Shown: positions 15,023 through 22,127 of the stretch, piece after piece
Layout: every line of letters starts with the position of its first letter
Numbering within the stretch: the stretch's first letter is position 1
Virus record (IMG/VR): IMGVR_UViG_3300005467_000007
Location: 1-43,153 of that record
Origin: a virus
Length of the DNA stretch: 43,153 nt
Reading direction: 5' to 3' (one strand)
Program-made: the position numbers and the translations under genes
Notes under the pieces: generated by a model
Told to the model about the DNA's origin: nothing
What the model saw: only the letters and a program-made list of their open reading frames with translations
Database searches by the model: none

Positions 15023-16566
15023 TGGGCACCCCCACGACCCCGCCCGACGGCGGCTTGGGCGTCGGCGAGGTGTCGGCCGGTGGTGCCGTGGCACTCGAAT
15101 GCCACCAGCGCGTCAATCAGTGCACGTACAGCCACAGCGAGGTCGCCAGCACTCGGCGCACATTCGGGAGCAGCACTCGTCGGTGGCGTCGGGGCTAAAG
15201 GGCCGTCGGTGTCAGATACACCGGCAGTCGGAGTTGGAGTCACCGCCGCAGTATCGACACCAGGCGTAGGGGCGGGCGTCGTCGTCTTCCGCGGCCGCCC
15301 GCGCCTCGGCCCTTTTGGGGGTATCGCCACGACCGTGGTCGTGCCCGACCCCCCGTGTCCACCGCCGAACCGCGCCTCGATAGCCTCGACCTCAGTCCCG
15401 ATAGCCGCGCCTTGGGGCCCACCACCGCGCCACTGCTCCAAGGCTTCCGCTTCGCTCGGTTCCCCAGTCACGTCCGACGGCGTATTCGCCGAGTCGTCGT
15501 GCCCTGGGGGCTCATAGCCCAGCATCGCCAGCGCGGCTGGGGTGCCTTCGATGGTGTGCACCACGAGGGGACGCTCACTGCAATCGATGGTCACGCCGGA
15601 CGCCGTGGTGATGGCCAGCGGAGCGGGCCGGTCCGACGCGGGCCGGTTGATGGCGACCGCCGCGGCGACGGACGCCGCCAGTTGGTCGGCCAGCGCGGCG
15701 CGGGGGACGGGGACCACGCCGCCGTCGGCGGGTTTCGGAGCACGTAGTTTGCTGAGGTCGAATGCCATTCCGTTTTTCCTGTTGGGGTCCACTGGACCGT
15801 TGATACCGTACACGTTGACGCCTTCGAAGGCGCCTGGGCATGCCGCCCGCACGAAGCAGCGACGGCATGAATCAGGATTAGCACTGACGTCAGCGGGGGG
15901 CAACCCGGATTCGGTGAGCCGGAGCATCTCGGCAACAATCGGGCGGACGACTCGGTCGAACCATGCCTCCGTATCGGCGCGTTCGAAGTCCGCGGCCGTA
16001 GTCCAGCACACCGGGCAGTCGGCCTTGGATACGTATACCCATTCGGCATACGACGTGGGGAGGGGGGTCAGCTGGAACTCACACCACGCGTACAACCGTG
16101 CCTGGATGTTGTCGGCGAGCGGGCGCAGGTTACCCCCCGGGGTGTGCGCGTCGGTCAGGGCATACGGGGGCGAGTCCTTATCCTTCCCCCGACCGGGGCC
16201 GCGGTCACTGGTTGTCTTAGTGTCCTTCACCCAGCCCGGGCGCCGGATGTCGGGCTTGCCACGCACGCGGAAGCCCCCCGCGTCGACGTCGTAGGCGAAC
16301 TGCACCGCGGCCGTGCCCGTCGGGGGCAGGTGACGGGCCGCGGCGTACAGCTGCCGGTTCGCGAGCTTCGGCGCCCCGGGGTCACCGTTGACGCCGTCGC
16401 GGACGCGGAGTTGGACCAGCCGGTCGAAGTCATTACCCCGGGTCAGGTACAGCCCGCCCGCCCCCGCGTCGTCTGGGGCTCGGAGGATGTGCTTCAAAAA
16501 CCAGGACCGGGGGCAGAGCTGGAATAGACTGAGCTGGGATGCGGATACGGCGAAGGCGGTAATCAC
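15019..16566 (-). CDS. PD-(D/E)XK (RecB/Cas4-like) nuclease with long AT-hook tail
   Basis: 515 residues. The first 250 are a RecB-family nuclease: VSASQLSLFQLCPRSWFLKH (Cys18), RGKPDI (Asp106) then VKDTKTT (Asp115, Lys117), the QxxxY motif QARLY (155-159), and a C-terminal Cys cluster (Cys234, Cys237, Cys243). Together with Cys18 these make the four ligands of a Cas4/AddB-type iron-sulfur cluster. The last 250 residues are different: Ala/Pro/Thr-rich, with GRGRPRK-like AT-hook residues (RRGRPRKTT near 422) that can bind the minor groove. The GTG at 16566 overlaps the upstream stop as GTGA. It probably processes DNA ends with the helicase encoded next to it. Confidence 0.75.
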   Translation of the reverse strand: MITAFAVSASQLSLFQLCPRSWFLKHILRAPDDAGAGGLYLTRGNDFDRLVQLRVRDGVNGDPGAPKLANRQLYAAARHLPPTGTAAVQFAYDVDAGGFRVRGKPDIRRPGWVKDTKTTSDRGPGRGKDKDSPPYALTDAHTPGGNLRPLADNIQARLYAWCEFQLTPLPTSYAEWVYVSKADCPVCWTTAADFERADTEAWFDRVVRPIVAEMLRLTESGLPPADVSANPDSCRRCFVRAACPGAFEGVNVYGINGPVDPNRKNGMAFDLSKLRAPKPADGGVVPVPRAALADQLAASVAAAVAINRPASDRPAPLAITTASGVTIDCSERPLVVHTIEGTPAALAMLGYEPPGHDDSANTPSDVTGEPSEAEALEQWRGGGPQGAAIGTEVEAIEARFGGGHGGSGTTTVVAIPPKGPRRGRPRKTTTPAPTPGVDTAAVTPTPTAGVSDTDGPLAPTPPTSAAPECAPSAGDLAVAVRALIDALVAFECHGTTGRHLADAQAAVGRGRGGAQ

Positions 16567-16916
16567 GACTCCGTCCCCTCTCCCTGCCCAGCGCCGGTGC
16601 TCGGGACGGGGGTGAGCGCCCGCTCGAATGCCCGACAGAACCACTCCAGGTCGCGAATCACGCTCGGTACGGCCGACGCGAACTCACCGTGATACGGCAC
16701 CTGCATTCCGGTCTTGGGCTCTTGGTTGCGCCGCGCCGCCGCAGTCACGTCGCGCAGATGGTTCACGCAATTGGTCACCCGCTCCCTGAGTGCCGCCTCC
16801 GATGCGCGGGCGGAGTCCCGCTCGTCCCGCGCGGCGACGAGGTCGGAGCGGAGTTGTTCGGCTTGCTCGACCAGCTTCGCGATCGTCTCGCGCTGCCGCT
16901 GAATGTACCCGCTCAC
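16563..16916 (-). CDS. Coiled-coil protein of unknown function
   Basis: 117 residues. Residues 5-60 form an obvious heptad-like helix (RQRETIAKLVEQAEQLRSDL and on), followed by a short domain with YHGEFASAVPSVIRDLEWFCRAFERAL and a Pro/Gly tail. The tail ALTPVPSTGAGQGEG echoes the ALTPAPSP motifs repeated in the next upstream gene, so the two may have exchanged or duplicated sequence. GTG start in a GTGA overlap. Confidence 0.55.
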   Translation of the reverse strand: MSGYIQRQRETIAKLVEQAEQLRSDLVAARDERDSARASEAALRERVTNCVNHLRDVTAAARRNQEPKTGMQVPYHGEFASAVPSVIRDLEWFCRAFERALTPVPSTGAGQGEGTES

Positions 16917-18031
16917 TTCCCGCCTCCCGTGTCAGCTCCGGGGCTCGGGGCGGGGTTCAAGCGCGCGAGTTGAAACGCAGCAGCACTCAATGCCGACATG
17001 GCTTGATTTCGTTCGATGTAGTTCAGCGCCTTGGTGTACTGCACTGCCGCATCCAACACCGCCTGCTCCTCCTCCGTGCACTCCCCAGCGCCGGGGCTAG
17101 GGGCGGGGCTAGGGGCGGGGGTGAGGGCCGACAGAATCGGCTCCCAGCCGGGCCAGTGCGGATGCTCACGCCTAGCCATATCCACCGCTTTCCGCGCGGC
17201 CGCGAGCTGTGATTCGGCGGCGGCGAGGGAGGCATGCAACTCTGCAGTGCCCTCGGCGTAGTCCTGCACCAGTCGTGCGCAATTGTTGCAGCTCACGGCT
17301 CCGTCCACTCTCCCGGGCCAGCGCCGGGGCTCGGGGCTCGGGGCGGGGGTGAGCGCAATGCGCACGGCTTGCACCATCTGCCATACGTCGAGGGTCGAGT
17401 CGGTCGAGACCGCTTCCCGCACGGCCGCGAGCTGGGATTCGGCGACGCATGCTCGTTGTTGAGCCTGCATCCACAGGCGCTCGTTCGTGGCAGCCGCCTC
17501 ATCAAACCGGTTGCAGTCTTCCTGCGCGGCCGCGAGCTGGGATTCGGCGGCCAGCCTACGCGCCTGCTCTGTGCTCAATTCATCCAGGCACGCGGTCAGG
17601 CGTTCATCCGCGCTCGGCTCCGGTGCGGCGGGCTGCCCATGGCAAGCGTCGCAGTCCGACCTCCAGCCGGCGTGCTCCGGGCAATGTTCGCGCACAGTCT
17701 GTGCGCGCATCTCTGACAGGTCGAAGGCGTGACTACCCAGTGACGGCTCCGGTGCGGCGGGCTGCCCAAGATACGAGTCGATGAGCGTGCGCTGGTCCTC
17801 TGGCATGTCAGGCTCCGGAGCGGTGGGCCCGAGCTCGACCGACTTACCGCGCACGTGCCAGGCTTGCGCGGCGGGCTGCGCTGGGGCGCGGGATAGGAAG
17901 GCGTCTATAGCGTTCTGCAGACAAACGAAAGGTTCTGGGCCGACCTCAGTCGGTGGCCAGTTTCCCCATGCTTGCACCCGCTCCAGCAGCACGGTTGCTT
18001 CGGCCAGTGCGTCGTCTACGCTGTGGGTCAC
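16913..18031 (-). CDS. Repeat-rich Cys-containing protein of unknown function
   Basis: 372 residues built from recurring modules: AAESQLAAA or close variants four times, GQPAAPEPS twice plus a variant, and ALTPAPSP three times, separated by small Cys-containing segments (HCPEHAGWRSDCDACHG; CNNCARLV) that could bind metal. The Pro/Ala linkers and helical ESQLAAA modules suggest beads on a string. The GTG start at 18031 overlaps the stop of the Ala-rich gene (GTGA). It is the second gene of the long leftward operon and so probably early. No family is recognised. Confidence 0.55.
   Translation of the reverse strand: MTHSVDDALAEATVLLERVQAWGNWPPTEVGPEPFVCLQNAIDAFLSRAPAQPAAQAWHVRGKSVELGPTAPEPDMPEDQRTLIDSYLGQPAAPEPSLGSHAFDLSEMRAQTVREHCPEHAGWRSDCDACHGQPAAPEPSADERLTACLDELSTEQARRLAAESQLAAAQEDCNRFDEAAATNERLWMQAQQRACVAESQLAAVREAVSTDSTLDVWQMVQAVRIALTPAPSPEPRRWPGRVDGAVSCNNCARLVQDYAEGTAELHASLAAAESQLAAARKAVDMARREHPHWPGWEPILSALTPAPSPAPSPGAGECTEEEQAVLDAAVQYTKALNYIERNQAMSALSAAAFQLARLNPAPSPGADTGGGK
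17191..17550. repeat. Three dispersed copies of a ~30-base coding repeat
   Basis: Near-identical segments at about 17191-17220, 17412-17444 and 17523-17550 share the core GGCCGCGAGCTG followed by GATTCGGCG. They encode the AESQLAAA modules on the minus strand. Conservation at DNA level, including silent positions, suggests recent duplication or gene conversion. Confidence 0.7.
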
Positions 18032-18579
18032 AGCGTCACCCCCAGTAGCGTCAGCCCATGTGTGACCGCTAGCCGGTGCTCGGCGGCGGCGTCGGCGTAG
18101 GCGGCGTCGGCGTCGGCGGCGGCGGCGGCGGCGTAGGCGTCGGCGGCGGCGGCGGCGGCGTAGGCGGCGGCGGCGGCGGCGTAGGCGTCGGCGTAGGCGG
18201 CGGCGGCGGCGTCGGCGGCGTAGACGGCGGCCTCGGCGGCGGCGGCGGCGTAGGCGGCGGCCTCGGCGGCGGCGGCGGCGTAGGCGGCGGCCTCGGCGGC
18301 GGCGGCGTAGACGGCGGCCTCGGCGGCGGCGGCGGCGTAGCCCTTAGCCCGGTCCGCGCACGCCCGGGCCCACGTCACGCGGTCGGCCCGGGGGAGCAAT
18401 CCGGCCAGCACGCGACGGGCGTCTGGGCGTGGTAGGGACAGCACGACGTCCAGTGCATGGCCGTCGGCCGCGGTGATACGGTCAAGGATAGCCTGGAGTT
18501 CGGCGTCCATGTAGCATAGGGGCAGCACGGAAGTACGGAGATACTCGACTGATAGTAGACGCGGCGTGGGTGTGGACAT
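18028..18579 (-). CDS. Ala-rich repeat-helix protein, first gene of the leftward operon
   Basis: 183 residues. The N-terminal 75 are an ordinary small domain (MDAELQAILDRITAADGHALDVVLSLPRPDARRVLAGLLP, split over 24-63). Residues about 79-165 are almost only Ala with regularly placed Tyr, Glu and Asp (AEAAAYAAAA-like units of ten), which predicts one long helix. The C-terminus (HRLAVTHGLTLLGVTL) is normal. ATG at 18579 with GAGG just upstream. It is the promoter-proximal gene of a 12-kb operon. Ala-rich repeats of this type occur in actinophage and ice-binding proteins, but no function follows from that. Confidence 0.6.
   Translation of the reverse strand: MSTPTPRLLSVEYLRTSVLPLCYMDAELQAILDRITAADGHALDVVLSLPRPDARRVLAGLLPRADRVTWARACADRAKGYAAAAAEAAVYAAAAEAAAYAAAAAEAAAYAAAAAEAAVYAADAAAAAYADAYAAAAAAYAAAAAADAYAAAAAADADAAYADAAAEHRLAVTHGLTLLGVTL
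18083..18345. repeat. GC-only tandem repeat coding the Ala helix
   Basis: The segment is made of GGC-type triplets with interspersed GTA, GTC and CTC. A 30-base unit occurs twice in exact tandem (18241-18270 and 18271-18300), with degenerate copies around it. It is prone to slippage, so the copy number may vary between isolates or assemblies. Confidence 0.8.
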
Positions 18580-18600
18580 TGGACCTCGCTTTCTCCCCAG

Positions 18601-18609
18601 ACACTAGCA
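18601..18609 (-). promoter_or_regulatory. Extended -10 promoter of the leftward replication operon
   Basis: On the minus strand TGC TAGTGT lies 21 bases before the ATG at 18579, with GAGG between as a ribosome binding site. It shares the GTGCTA core and diverges from the promoter at 18640-18648. Confidence 0.55.
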
Positions 18610-18639
18610 CGGGGGCGGAGTGGTGCCAGGGAAAAAGCG

Positions 18640-18648
18640 TGCTACGCT
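18640..18648 (+). promoter_or_regulatory. Extended -10 promoter of the primase-helicase gene (leaderless)
   Basis: TGC TACGCT is followed after 7 bases by the ATG at 18656, so the predicted transcription start is the A of the start codon. This also argues against the upstream GTG at 18620 as the translation start. Confidence 0.6.
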
Positions 18649-18655
18649 ACGCGGT

Positions 18656-20479
18656 ATGACAGCTAGAGACGAGGCCGAGGCTTTAATCCAGGACGGCTAC
18701 CGCGTGTGGCCCATATCCCGCGCGACCCGTACCCCCGTCCGCGCCGGGTTCGCCCGGTCAAACGGTCCGGACGTGTGCGCGGCCGCGGAGGAGTTCACCG
18801 ACGCGACTGAAGTCGGCGTGCTGTGTGGCCCGTGCCCCGCGGCCGGGCCGGGCGCGCGATACGTGTGCGTCGACTATGACGGCCCCGTGCCAGCCGACGC
18901 ACGGGTCGGCGGGGCGCCCACGCTCACGTCAAAAGACGGGGCGCACGCGTGGTACCGCGTCCCGCCCGGCGTAACGGGGTTCCGGCAATCGCAGCACGTA
19001 CGCGGTGGCGACGGATGGGCGGTGGATACGCGGGACTACGGTGGATACGCACGCGAGACCACGGACGGGGAGCCACTGTGGGACGCCGAGTGTGGGATGT
19101 CGCATCCGCGCGACATCACCCAGGCCGAGGTGGACGCGCTGTTCGGTCCGTCCGCCGTGGTGGCACCCGTGCCCCCGACCCCGCCACGCATCGGCCCGCG
19201 CACTGAACCCGCCCCGGCGTGGGTGGATGCATTCGTGGCTCGCGTGGTGCGCAACCCCGACCACACGAATGAATGCTATGCGGCTGCGGCATCGGCGTTG
19301 GCGGCCAGTGGATGGGCCAATCCGGAGATAGAGGCCGCCATGTTGGCCTGGACTCCGGGCCACCCCACGCTACCAGGGCGACACCTAGCGTCGGCACTAC
19401 GCGCGGCCAATACGCGGCGCGACGGCGGTGTGATACCGGGATTCCCGAAGCTGGCTGAACTTGGCATCCCGTTCGCCACCACAGCTCCCGAACGACTCGA
19501 TATCAGCGCCATCATGCTGGAGGCTCAGGCCAACGCCCCGGCCAAGGGCGCATCCACCCCCCCGTTCTACCTGCTCAGTGCGCAGGACATGTTGGACGCG
19601 GACCTGCCGGACATCCAGTGGGTGTGTGAGGCCCTCAGCCTGGCGCCCGGTGCACCGGGGCTATGTACGGGGTACTCAGGTGTAGGCAAAACCACAGCAT
19701 TACAGGACCTAGCGCTGGCCGTGGCCACGCCGGACCGGCTATGGCTCTCACACTACCCCGTACGCCATGGTGCTGTGGCGCACGTGGACCTAGAGCAGGG
19801 CCGTCAACAGACCATCCGCACGTACCGCGCACTGGGGCTCAGCCCCGAGGCCGACCTGGTGTGCTCCGTGCTGCCCCAGTGGCAACTCACCGACCCGGCC
19901 AGCGTCGCTGAGCTGGCCAAGTTGGCCGTTGGCCGGGTGCTCATCATCATCGATTCGTTCCGCGCGGCGTGCCTCAGCGGCGATGAGAACGCGAGCGAGT
20001 TCGCCGCCCCGCTGGCCGACTTGTCGAAGATTAGTGAGGCGACCGGGTGCACGTTCATGCTAAACCATCACTCAGGTAAGAACAACTCCGACCGCATGCG
20101 CTCAGCCCGCGGTACCAGTGCCATCACGGCCGCGTGCTCAGTACACTGGTCGTTCGAACGAGAGGACCTCGACCCGGCCACGCGACCGTGCCTACAGCTC
20201 ATCAAGTCACGCAACCACGCCACGGAAGCGATGGTGTGGGAGACGTACGTAGAGAAAGTCGGTACGGCGGAGTCGTTCCAACTACATGCCAGGGCTCAGC
20301 CGGCGCCTGAGCCGGAGGACGTGGAACTGGAGGCCTCAATATTGGACGCCATAGCGAATGACTCATTCCGGAATATTCCCGAGCTGGCTAAGGCGCTGGG
20401 CCGACGCAAACAAGACGTGGCAGCGGCCGCCCGGAGGCTCGGTGTGGTGAATCAAAAAGGCTCACTGATAATTCCGTGA
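18656..20479 (+). CDS. Bifunctional primase-polymerase / RepA-like helicase
   Basis: 607 residues. N-terminal prim-pol domain (1-165): GYRVWPISRATRTP, YVCVDYDGP (Asp73, Asp75), KDGAHAWYRVP (His97) and AVDTRDYGGY (Asp124), the catalytic set of archaeo-eukaryotic-type primases. A linker follows, then a RecA-like AAA domain with Walker A GYSGVGKTTA (about 339-348) and Walker B VLIIIDSF (about 427), then a signature NHHSGKN and a sensor-like SARGTSAI. The last 60 residues (ILDAIANDSFRNIPELAKALG) look like a winged helix. It should prime and unwind DNA for the family A polymerase encoded on the other strand. A GTG 36 bases upstream is possible, but the promoter overlaps it. Confidence 0.85.
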   Translation: MTARDEAEALIQDGYRVWPISRATRTPVRAGFARSNGPDVCAAAEEFTDATEVGVLCGPCPAAGPGARYVCVDYDGPVPADARVGGAPTLTSKDGAHAWYRVPPGVTGFRQSQHVRGGDGWAVDTRDYGGYARETTDGEPLWDAECGMSHPRDITQAEVDALFGPSAVVAPVPPTPPRIGPRTEPAPAWVDAFVARVVRNPDHTNECYAAAASALAASGWANPEIEAAMLAWTPGHPTLPGRHLASALRAANTRRDGGVIPGFPKLAELGIPFATTAPERLDISAIMLEAQANAPAKGASTPPFYLLSAQDMLDADLPDIQWVCEALSLAPGAPGLCTGYSGVGKTTALQDLALAVATPDRLWLSHYPVRHGAVAHVDLEQGRQQTIRTYRALGLSPEADLVCSVLPQWQLTDPASVAELAKLAVGRVLIIIDSFRAACLSGDENASEFAAPLADLSKISEATGCTFMLNHHSGKNNSDRMRSARGTSAITAACSVHWSFEREDLDPATRPCLQLIKSRNHATEAMVWETYVEKVGTAESFQLHARAQPAPEPEDVELEASILDAIANDSFRNIPELAKALGRRKQDVAAAARRLGVVNQKGSLIIP

Positions 20480-20498
20480 TGGTATACCATAATTCCGT
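20468..20498. promoter_or_regulatory. Operator-like site: two 10-base direct repeats around a palindrome
   Basis: ATAATTCCGT occurs at 20468-20477 and again at 20489-20498, exactly 21 bases apart (two helical turns). Between and overlapping them is the perfect palindrome ATGGTATACCAT at 20479-20490. The site spans the stop codon of the primase-helicase gene and is unusually AT-rich for this genome. It is a strong candidate for cooperative protein binding or an origin element. Confidence 0.5.
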
Positions 20499-20513
20499 AA
20501 CGGTGCAAACACG

Positions 20514-20600
20514 AGGTCCCGGGACCTTTCGGGACCTCCCGGACCTGGCCGAAAACACGCCAGGTCCGGAGGTCCCCTTTAGGGGTCGGACCCGGGACCT
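20514..20600. repeat. Cluster of GGACCT/AGGTCC repeats with a large hairpin (origin-like)
   Basis: Seven copies of GGACCT or its complement fall in 87 bases, including the 14-base palindrome AGGTCCCGGGACCT (20514-20527). A long inverted repeat pairs 20531-20549 with 20559-20576 (18 pairs, one bulged C, 9-base loop). Together with the adjacent AT-rich operator this resembles a replication origin or an iteron-like control region beside the replication initiator gene. Confidence 0.5.
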
Positions 20601-20627
20601 CCCCCTAGGGCCGCCCCACCAAAAACG

Positions 20628-20653
20628 GCCGCCCGTTTTACTGGACGGGCGGC
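20628..20653. terminator. Perfect 9-base hairpin downstream of the repeat cluster
   Basis: GCCGCCCGT (20628-20636) pairs with ACGGGCGGC (20645-20653), loop TTTACTGG, preceded by AAAAAC. Read leftward, the stem is followed by a T run, so it is a good terminator for minus-strand transcription and a weaker one rightward. Confidence 0.5.
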
Positions 20654-20669
20654 GCGGACGCGCTACTCT
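20641..20669 (+). promoter_or_regulatory. Possible promoter for the small-gene cluster
   Basis: CTGGAC (20641-20646) and TACTCT (20664-20669) are 17 bases apart. The -10 is preceded by GCGC, not the TG seen at leaderless promoters, and the next gene has a leader with a GAAAGGAA ribosome binding site. Confidence 0.35.
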
Positions 20670-20738
20670 TAGTCAACACACACGATGGGGCCAACGCCAA
20701 CGCTAAGGCGAAGGCGCCCCCGAAAGGAACGTACCAAT

Positions 20739-21149
20739 ATGCGCATGTCGAACGTACCAGTAATCATCGGACTCAAGGCTACTAGTCTCACACCTGACGA
20801 TAGTGTCGTATTGGAAGTATTCGTCGCGTCGCACACGCAGCACGGAGACGAGGTCGAGGCGTCGGCGTACCAGCACTGGGTGCAGGCCATCGCGACTGAG
20901 CTTAGCCACGCGGGTGGCGGGTGCACTCAGTTCGCCGCTACGGGGTCGTGGTTCTCTCCGACGCTGGGCAGACTCCAGACGGAGCCCACGACGGTGCTAC
21001 GCACGTACGTGGACCGTGGGGCCCTGCTGCTGCGGCTCCCCGAACTACGCCAGGTGCTCGTCCAGTACGGGCGCGAGTGCGAGCAGCACACCGTGGCGTT
21101 CGCGTTGGACGGCGAGTTGTTCGGGCTTGACCCGAGCCTACCGTACTGA
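20739..21149 (+). CDS. Orphan protein, unknown function
   Basis: 136 residues beginning MRMSNVPVIIGLKATSL. The sequence alternates beta-like stretches (DDSVVLEVFVASHTQHG; TVAFALDGELFGLD) with helices (SAYQHWVQAIATELSHA). The start is the ATG at 20739, with GAAAGGAA upstream; the longer frame from 20685 begins in the promoter region. It is the first of three small genes each preceded by a related intergenic element. No homologue recognised; possibly an early host-interaction gene. Confidence 0.55.
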   Translation: MRMSNVPVIIGLKATSLTPDDSVVLEVFVASHTQHGDEVEASAYQHWVQAIATELSHAGGGCTQFAATGSWFSPTLGRLQTEPTTVLRTYVDRGALLLRLPELRQVLVQYGRECEQHTVAFALDGELFGLDPSLPY

Positions 21150-21151
21150 CG

Positions 21152-21202
21152 AAAGAACGGGCGGCCGATTGTGTGGCGCCCCGGGCGGAGTCGAGCTAGG
21201 CT
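21152..21202 (+). promoter_or_regulatory. Repeated intergenic element, copy 1
   Basis: The segment starts AAAGAACGG, contains CGATTG and CGCCC, and ends GCTAGGCT. It aligns in order and spacing with 21553-21603, and its first part resembles the hairpin arm at 20621-20650. It lies 47 bases before the next start codon, so TAGGCT (21197-21202) may be a -10 box; no properly spaced -35 is seen. Confidence 0.4.
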
Positions 21203-21248
21203 CTGATTACCAACCGGGGCGCACGCCCATACGAGGAAGTAAGCGAAC

Positions 21249-21554
21249 ATGACCACACGAGACAACCAGATTCATCGTGGATTCGAAGCAGGGAACTACG
21301 CGAACGCATACGAGACCGAGGATTACGAGCAGGCGTTGGAGGCACTACCATCGAACCGTAGCAGCGCGTACATAGAGGCGTTCACGTTGGGGTTCTTTTC
21401 GTCGTACGAGATTGAAGAGATGGGCGAGCACGCTGATGTGTATCTGCAGGCGCTGTACGGTGCCACGGGGAAGCGGGCCGCGGAGTTGGGCATCACCGTA
21501 CCGAGCGAAGGCGATTACGAGACCCACAACTGCTGTGAGCCGGACGGCATCTAA
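21249..21554 (+). CDS. Small acidic orphan protein
   Basis: 101 residues, acidic, rich in Tyr and Glu (YANAYETEDYEQALEALP; FFSSYEIEEMGEHADVYLQALYG). It appears all helical with no metal or catalytic motif. The ATG at 21249 follows GAGGAAG. It is flanked on both sides by copies of the same intergenic element, which suggests an exchangeable cassette. Small acidic phage proteins often bind or inhibit host proteins, but nothing here shows a target. Confidence 0.55.
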   Translation: MTTRDNQIHRGFEAGNYANAYETEDYEQALEALPSNRSSAYIEAFTLGFFSSYEIEEMGEHADVYLQALYGATGKRAAELGITVPSEGDYETHNCCEPDGI

Positions 21555-21603
21555 AAGAACGGCCAGACGATTGACTAGCGCCCTGGGCCGCTCGCGCTAT
21601 GCT
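21553..21603 (+). promoter_or_regulatory. Repeated intergenic element, copy 2
   Basis: It begins AAAAGAACGG, contains CGATTGACTAGCGCCC and ends GCTATGCT (-10 candidate TATGCT, 21598-21603). It aligns with 21152-21202. TTGACT (21571-21576) is 21 bases from the -10, longer than usual for a housekeeping promoter. Confidence 0.4.
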
Positions 21604-21652
21604 GTGAGGTGTCCAGGGCGTAAGCCCGTAACGAAGAAAGCGAAGAACCAAG

Positions 21653-21961
21653 ATGACCCTACCCCGCGTTTCGTTGTTTCAGTCCGCCATGCGGATGCGT
21701 CTCACCTATGGGGTGTTACCCGAGCGACACGTATTCGTGCAAGCGTTCTCGGATGATGTGGGGCTTGAGAGGCACTATCACATTACCAATTGTCCTCGTG
21801 TAGGTACGGCCGAGTATTCGTGCGCCGCGCTGTGGGATGAGGTTTGCATCGCTACTCAGCAGTGGATGTCCGAACCTAAGTATCCAGGTGACCTGTCGCC
21901 GGATGAAGCGGGCCACTGGGCCTCGGCCGTGCTCCAGGCCCTCGGAATCGAGTGGGTGTGA
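21653..21961 (+). CDS. Small orphan protein
   Basis: 102 residues beginning MTLPRVSLFQSAMRM. Several Cys, His and Trp residues are spread without a clear metal motif (HYHITNCPRVGTAEYSCAALWDEVC). The C-terminus reads LSPDEAGHWASAVLQALGIEW. The ATG at 21653 follows a purine-rich leader (AAGAAAGCGAAGAACCAAG). Third member of the small-gene cluster. No function can be assigned. Confidence 0.5.
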   Translation: MTLPRVSLFQSAMRMRLTYGVLPERHVFVQAFSDDVGLERHYHITNCPRVGTAEYSCAALWDEVCIATQQWMSEPKYPGDLSPDEAGHWASAVLQALGIEWV

Positions 21962-21963
21962 CC

Positions 21964-22092
21964 ATGGCCCGGTATCTACTGACCCGTGCCATCGTGCTGG
22001 CCCTCGCCATGACCCTAGGCGCCCAGGTGGGGCGTCGGCTGCGTGACACCCAACCTCGCGTCGGTACGACCGAGGTCGAGCACTACCGCTGA
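21964..22092 (+). CDS. Small single-pass membrane protein
   Basis: 42 residues: MARYLLTRAIVLALAMTLGA followed by a polar Arg/Asp/Gln-rich tail. The hydrophobic segment (5-24) could be a signal anchor. The ATG lies two bases after the previous stop. Composition and reading fit the operon, but the shortness leaves doubt. It may belong to the lysis genes that follow. Confidence 0.4.
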   Translation: MARYLLTRAIVLALAMTLGAQVGRRLRDTQPRVGTTEVEHYR

Positions 22093-22127
22093 CCCCCGCC
22101 CCCGCCCCGCCCCCGCCCCGGCCCCGG

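Noticed and set aside
18083-18345. CRISPR-like repeat array
   Set aside because: Units are contiguous coding repeats with no unique spacers.
18076-18435. Poly-Gly/Val frame opposite the Ala repeat
   Set aside because: Simple consequence of the GGC tandem repeat; the minus-strand frame has normal domains on both sides and the promoter.
20476-20706. 76-residue plus-strand frame in the repeat-rich gap
   Set aside because: Runs through the hairpins and repeats with Pro/Arg-rich translation, no ribosome binding site, and would cross the putative promoter.
22092-22127. Pure C/G run as a possible G-quadruplex regulatory element
   Set aside because: G-quadruplex is possible on the minus strand, but in a GC-rich genome next to a hairpin there is no further evidence of function.
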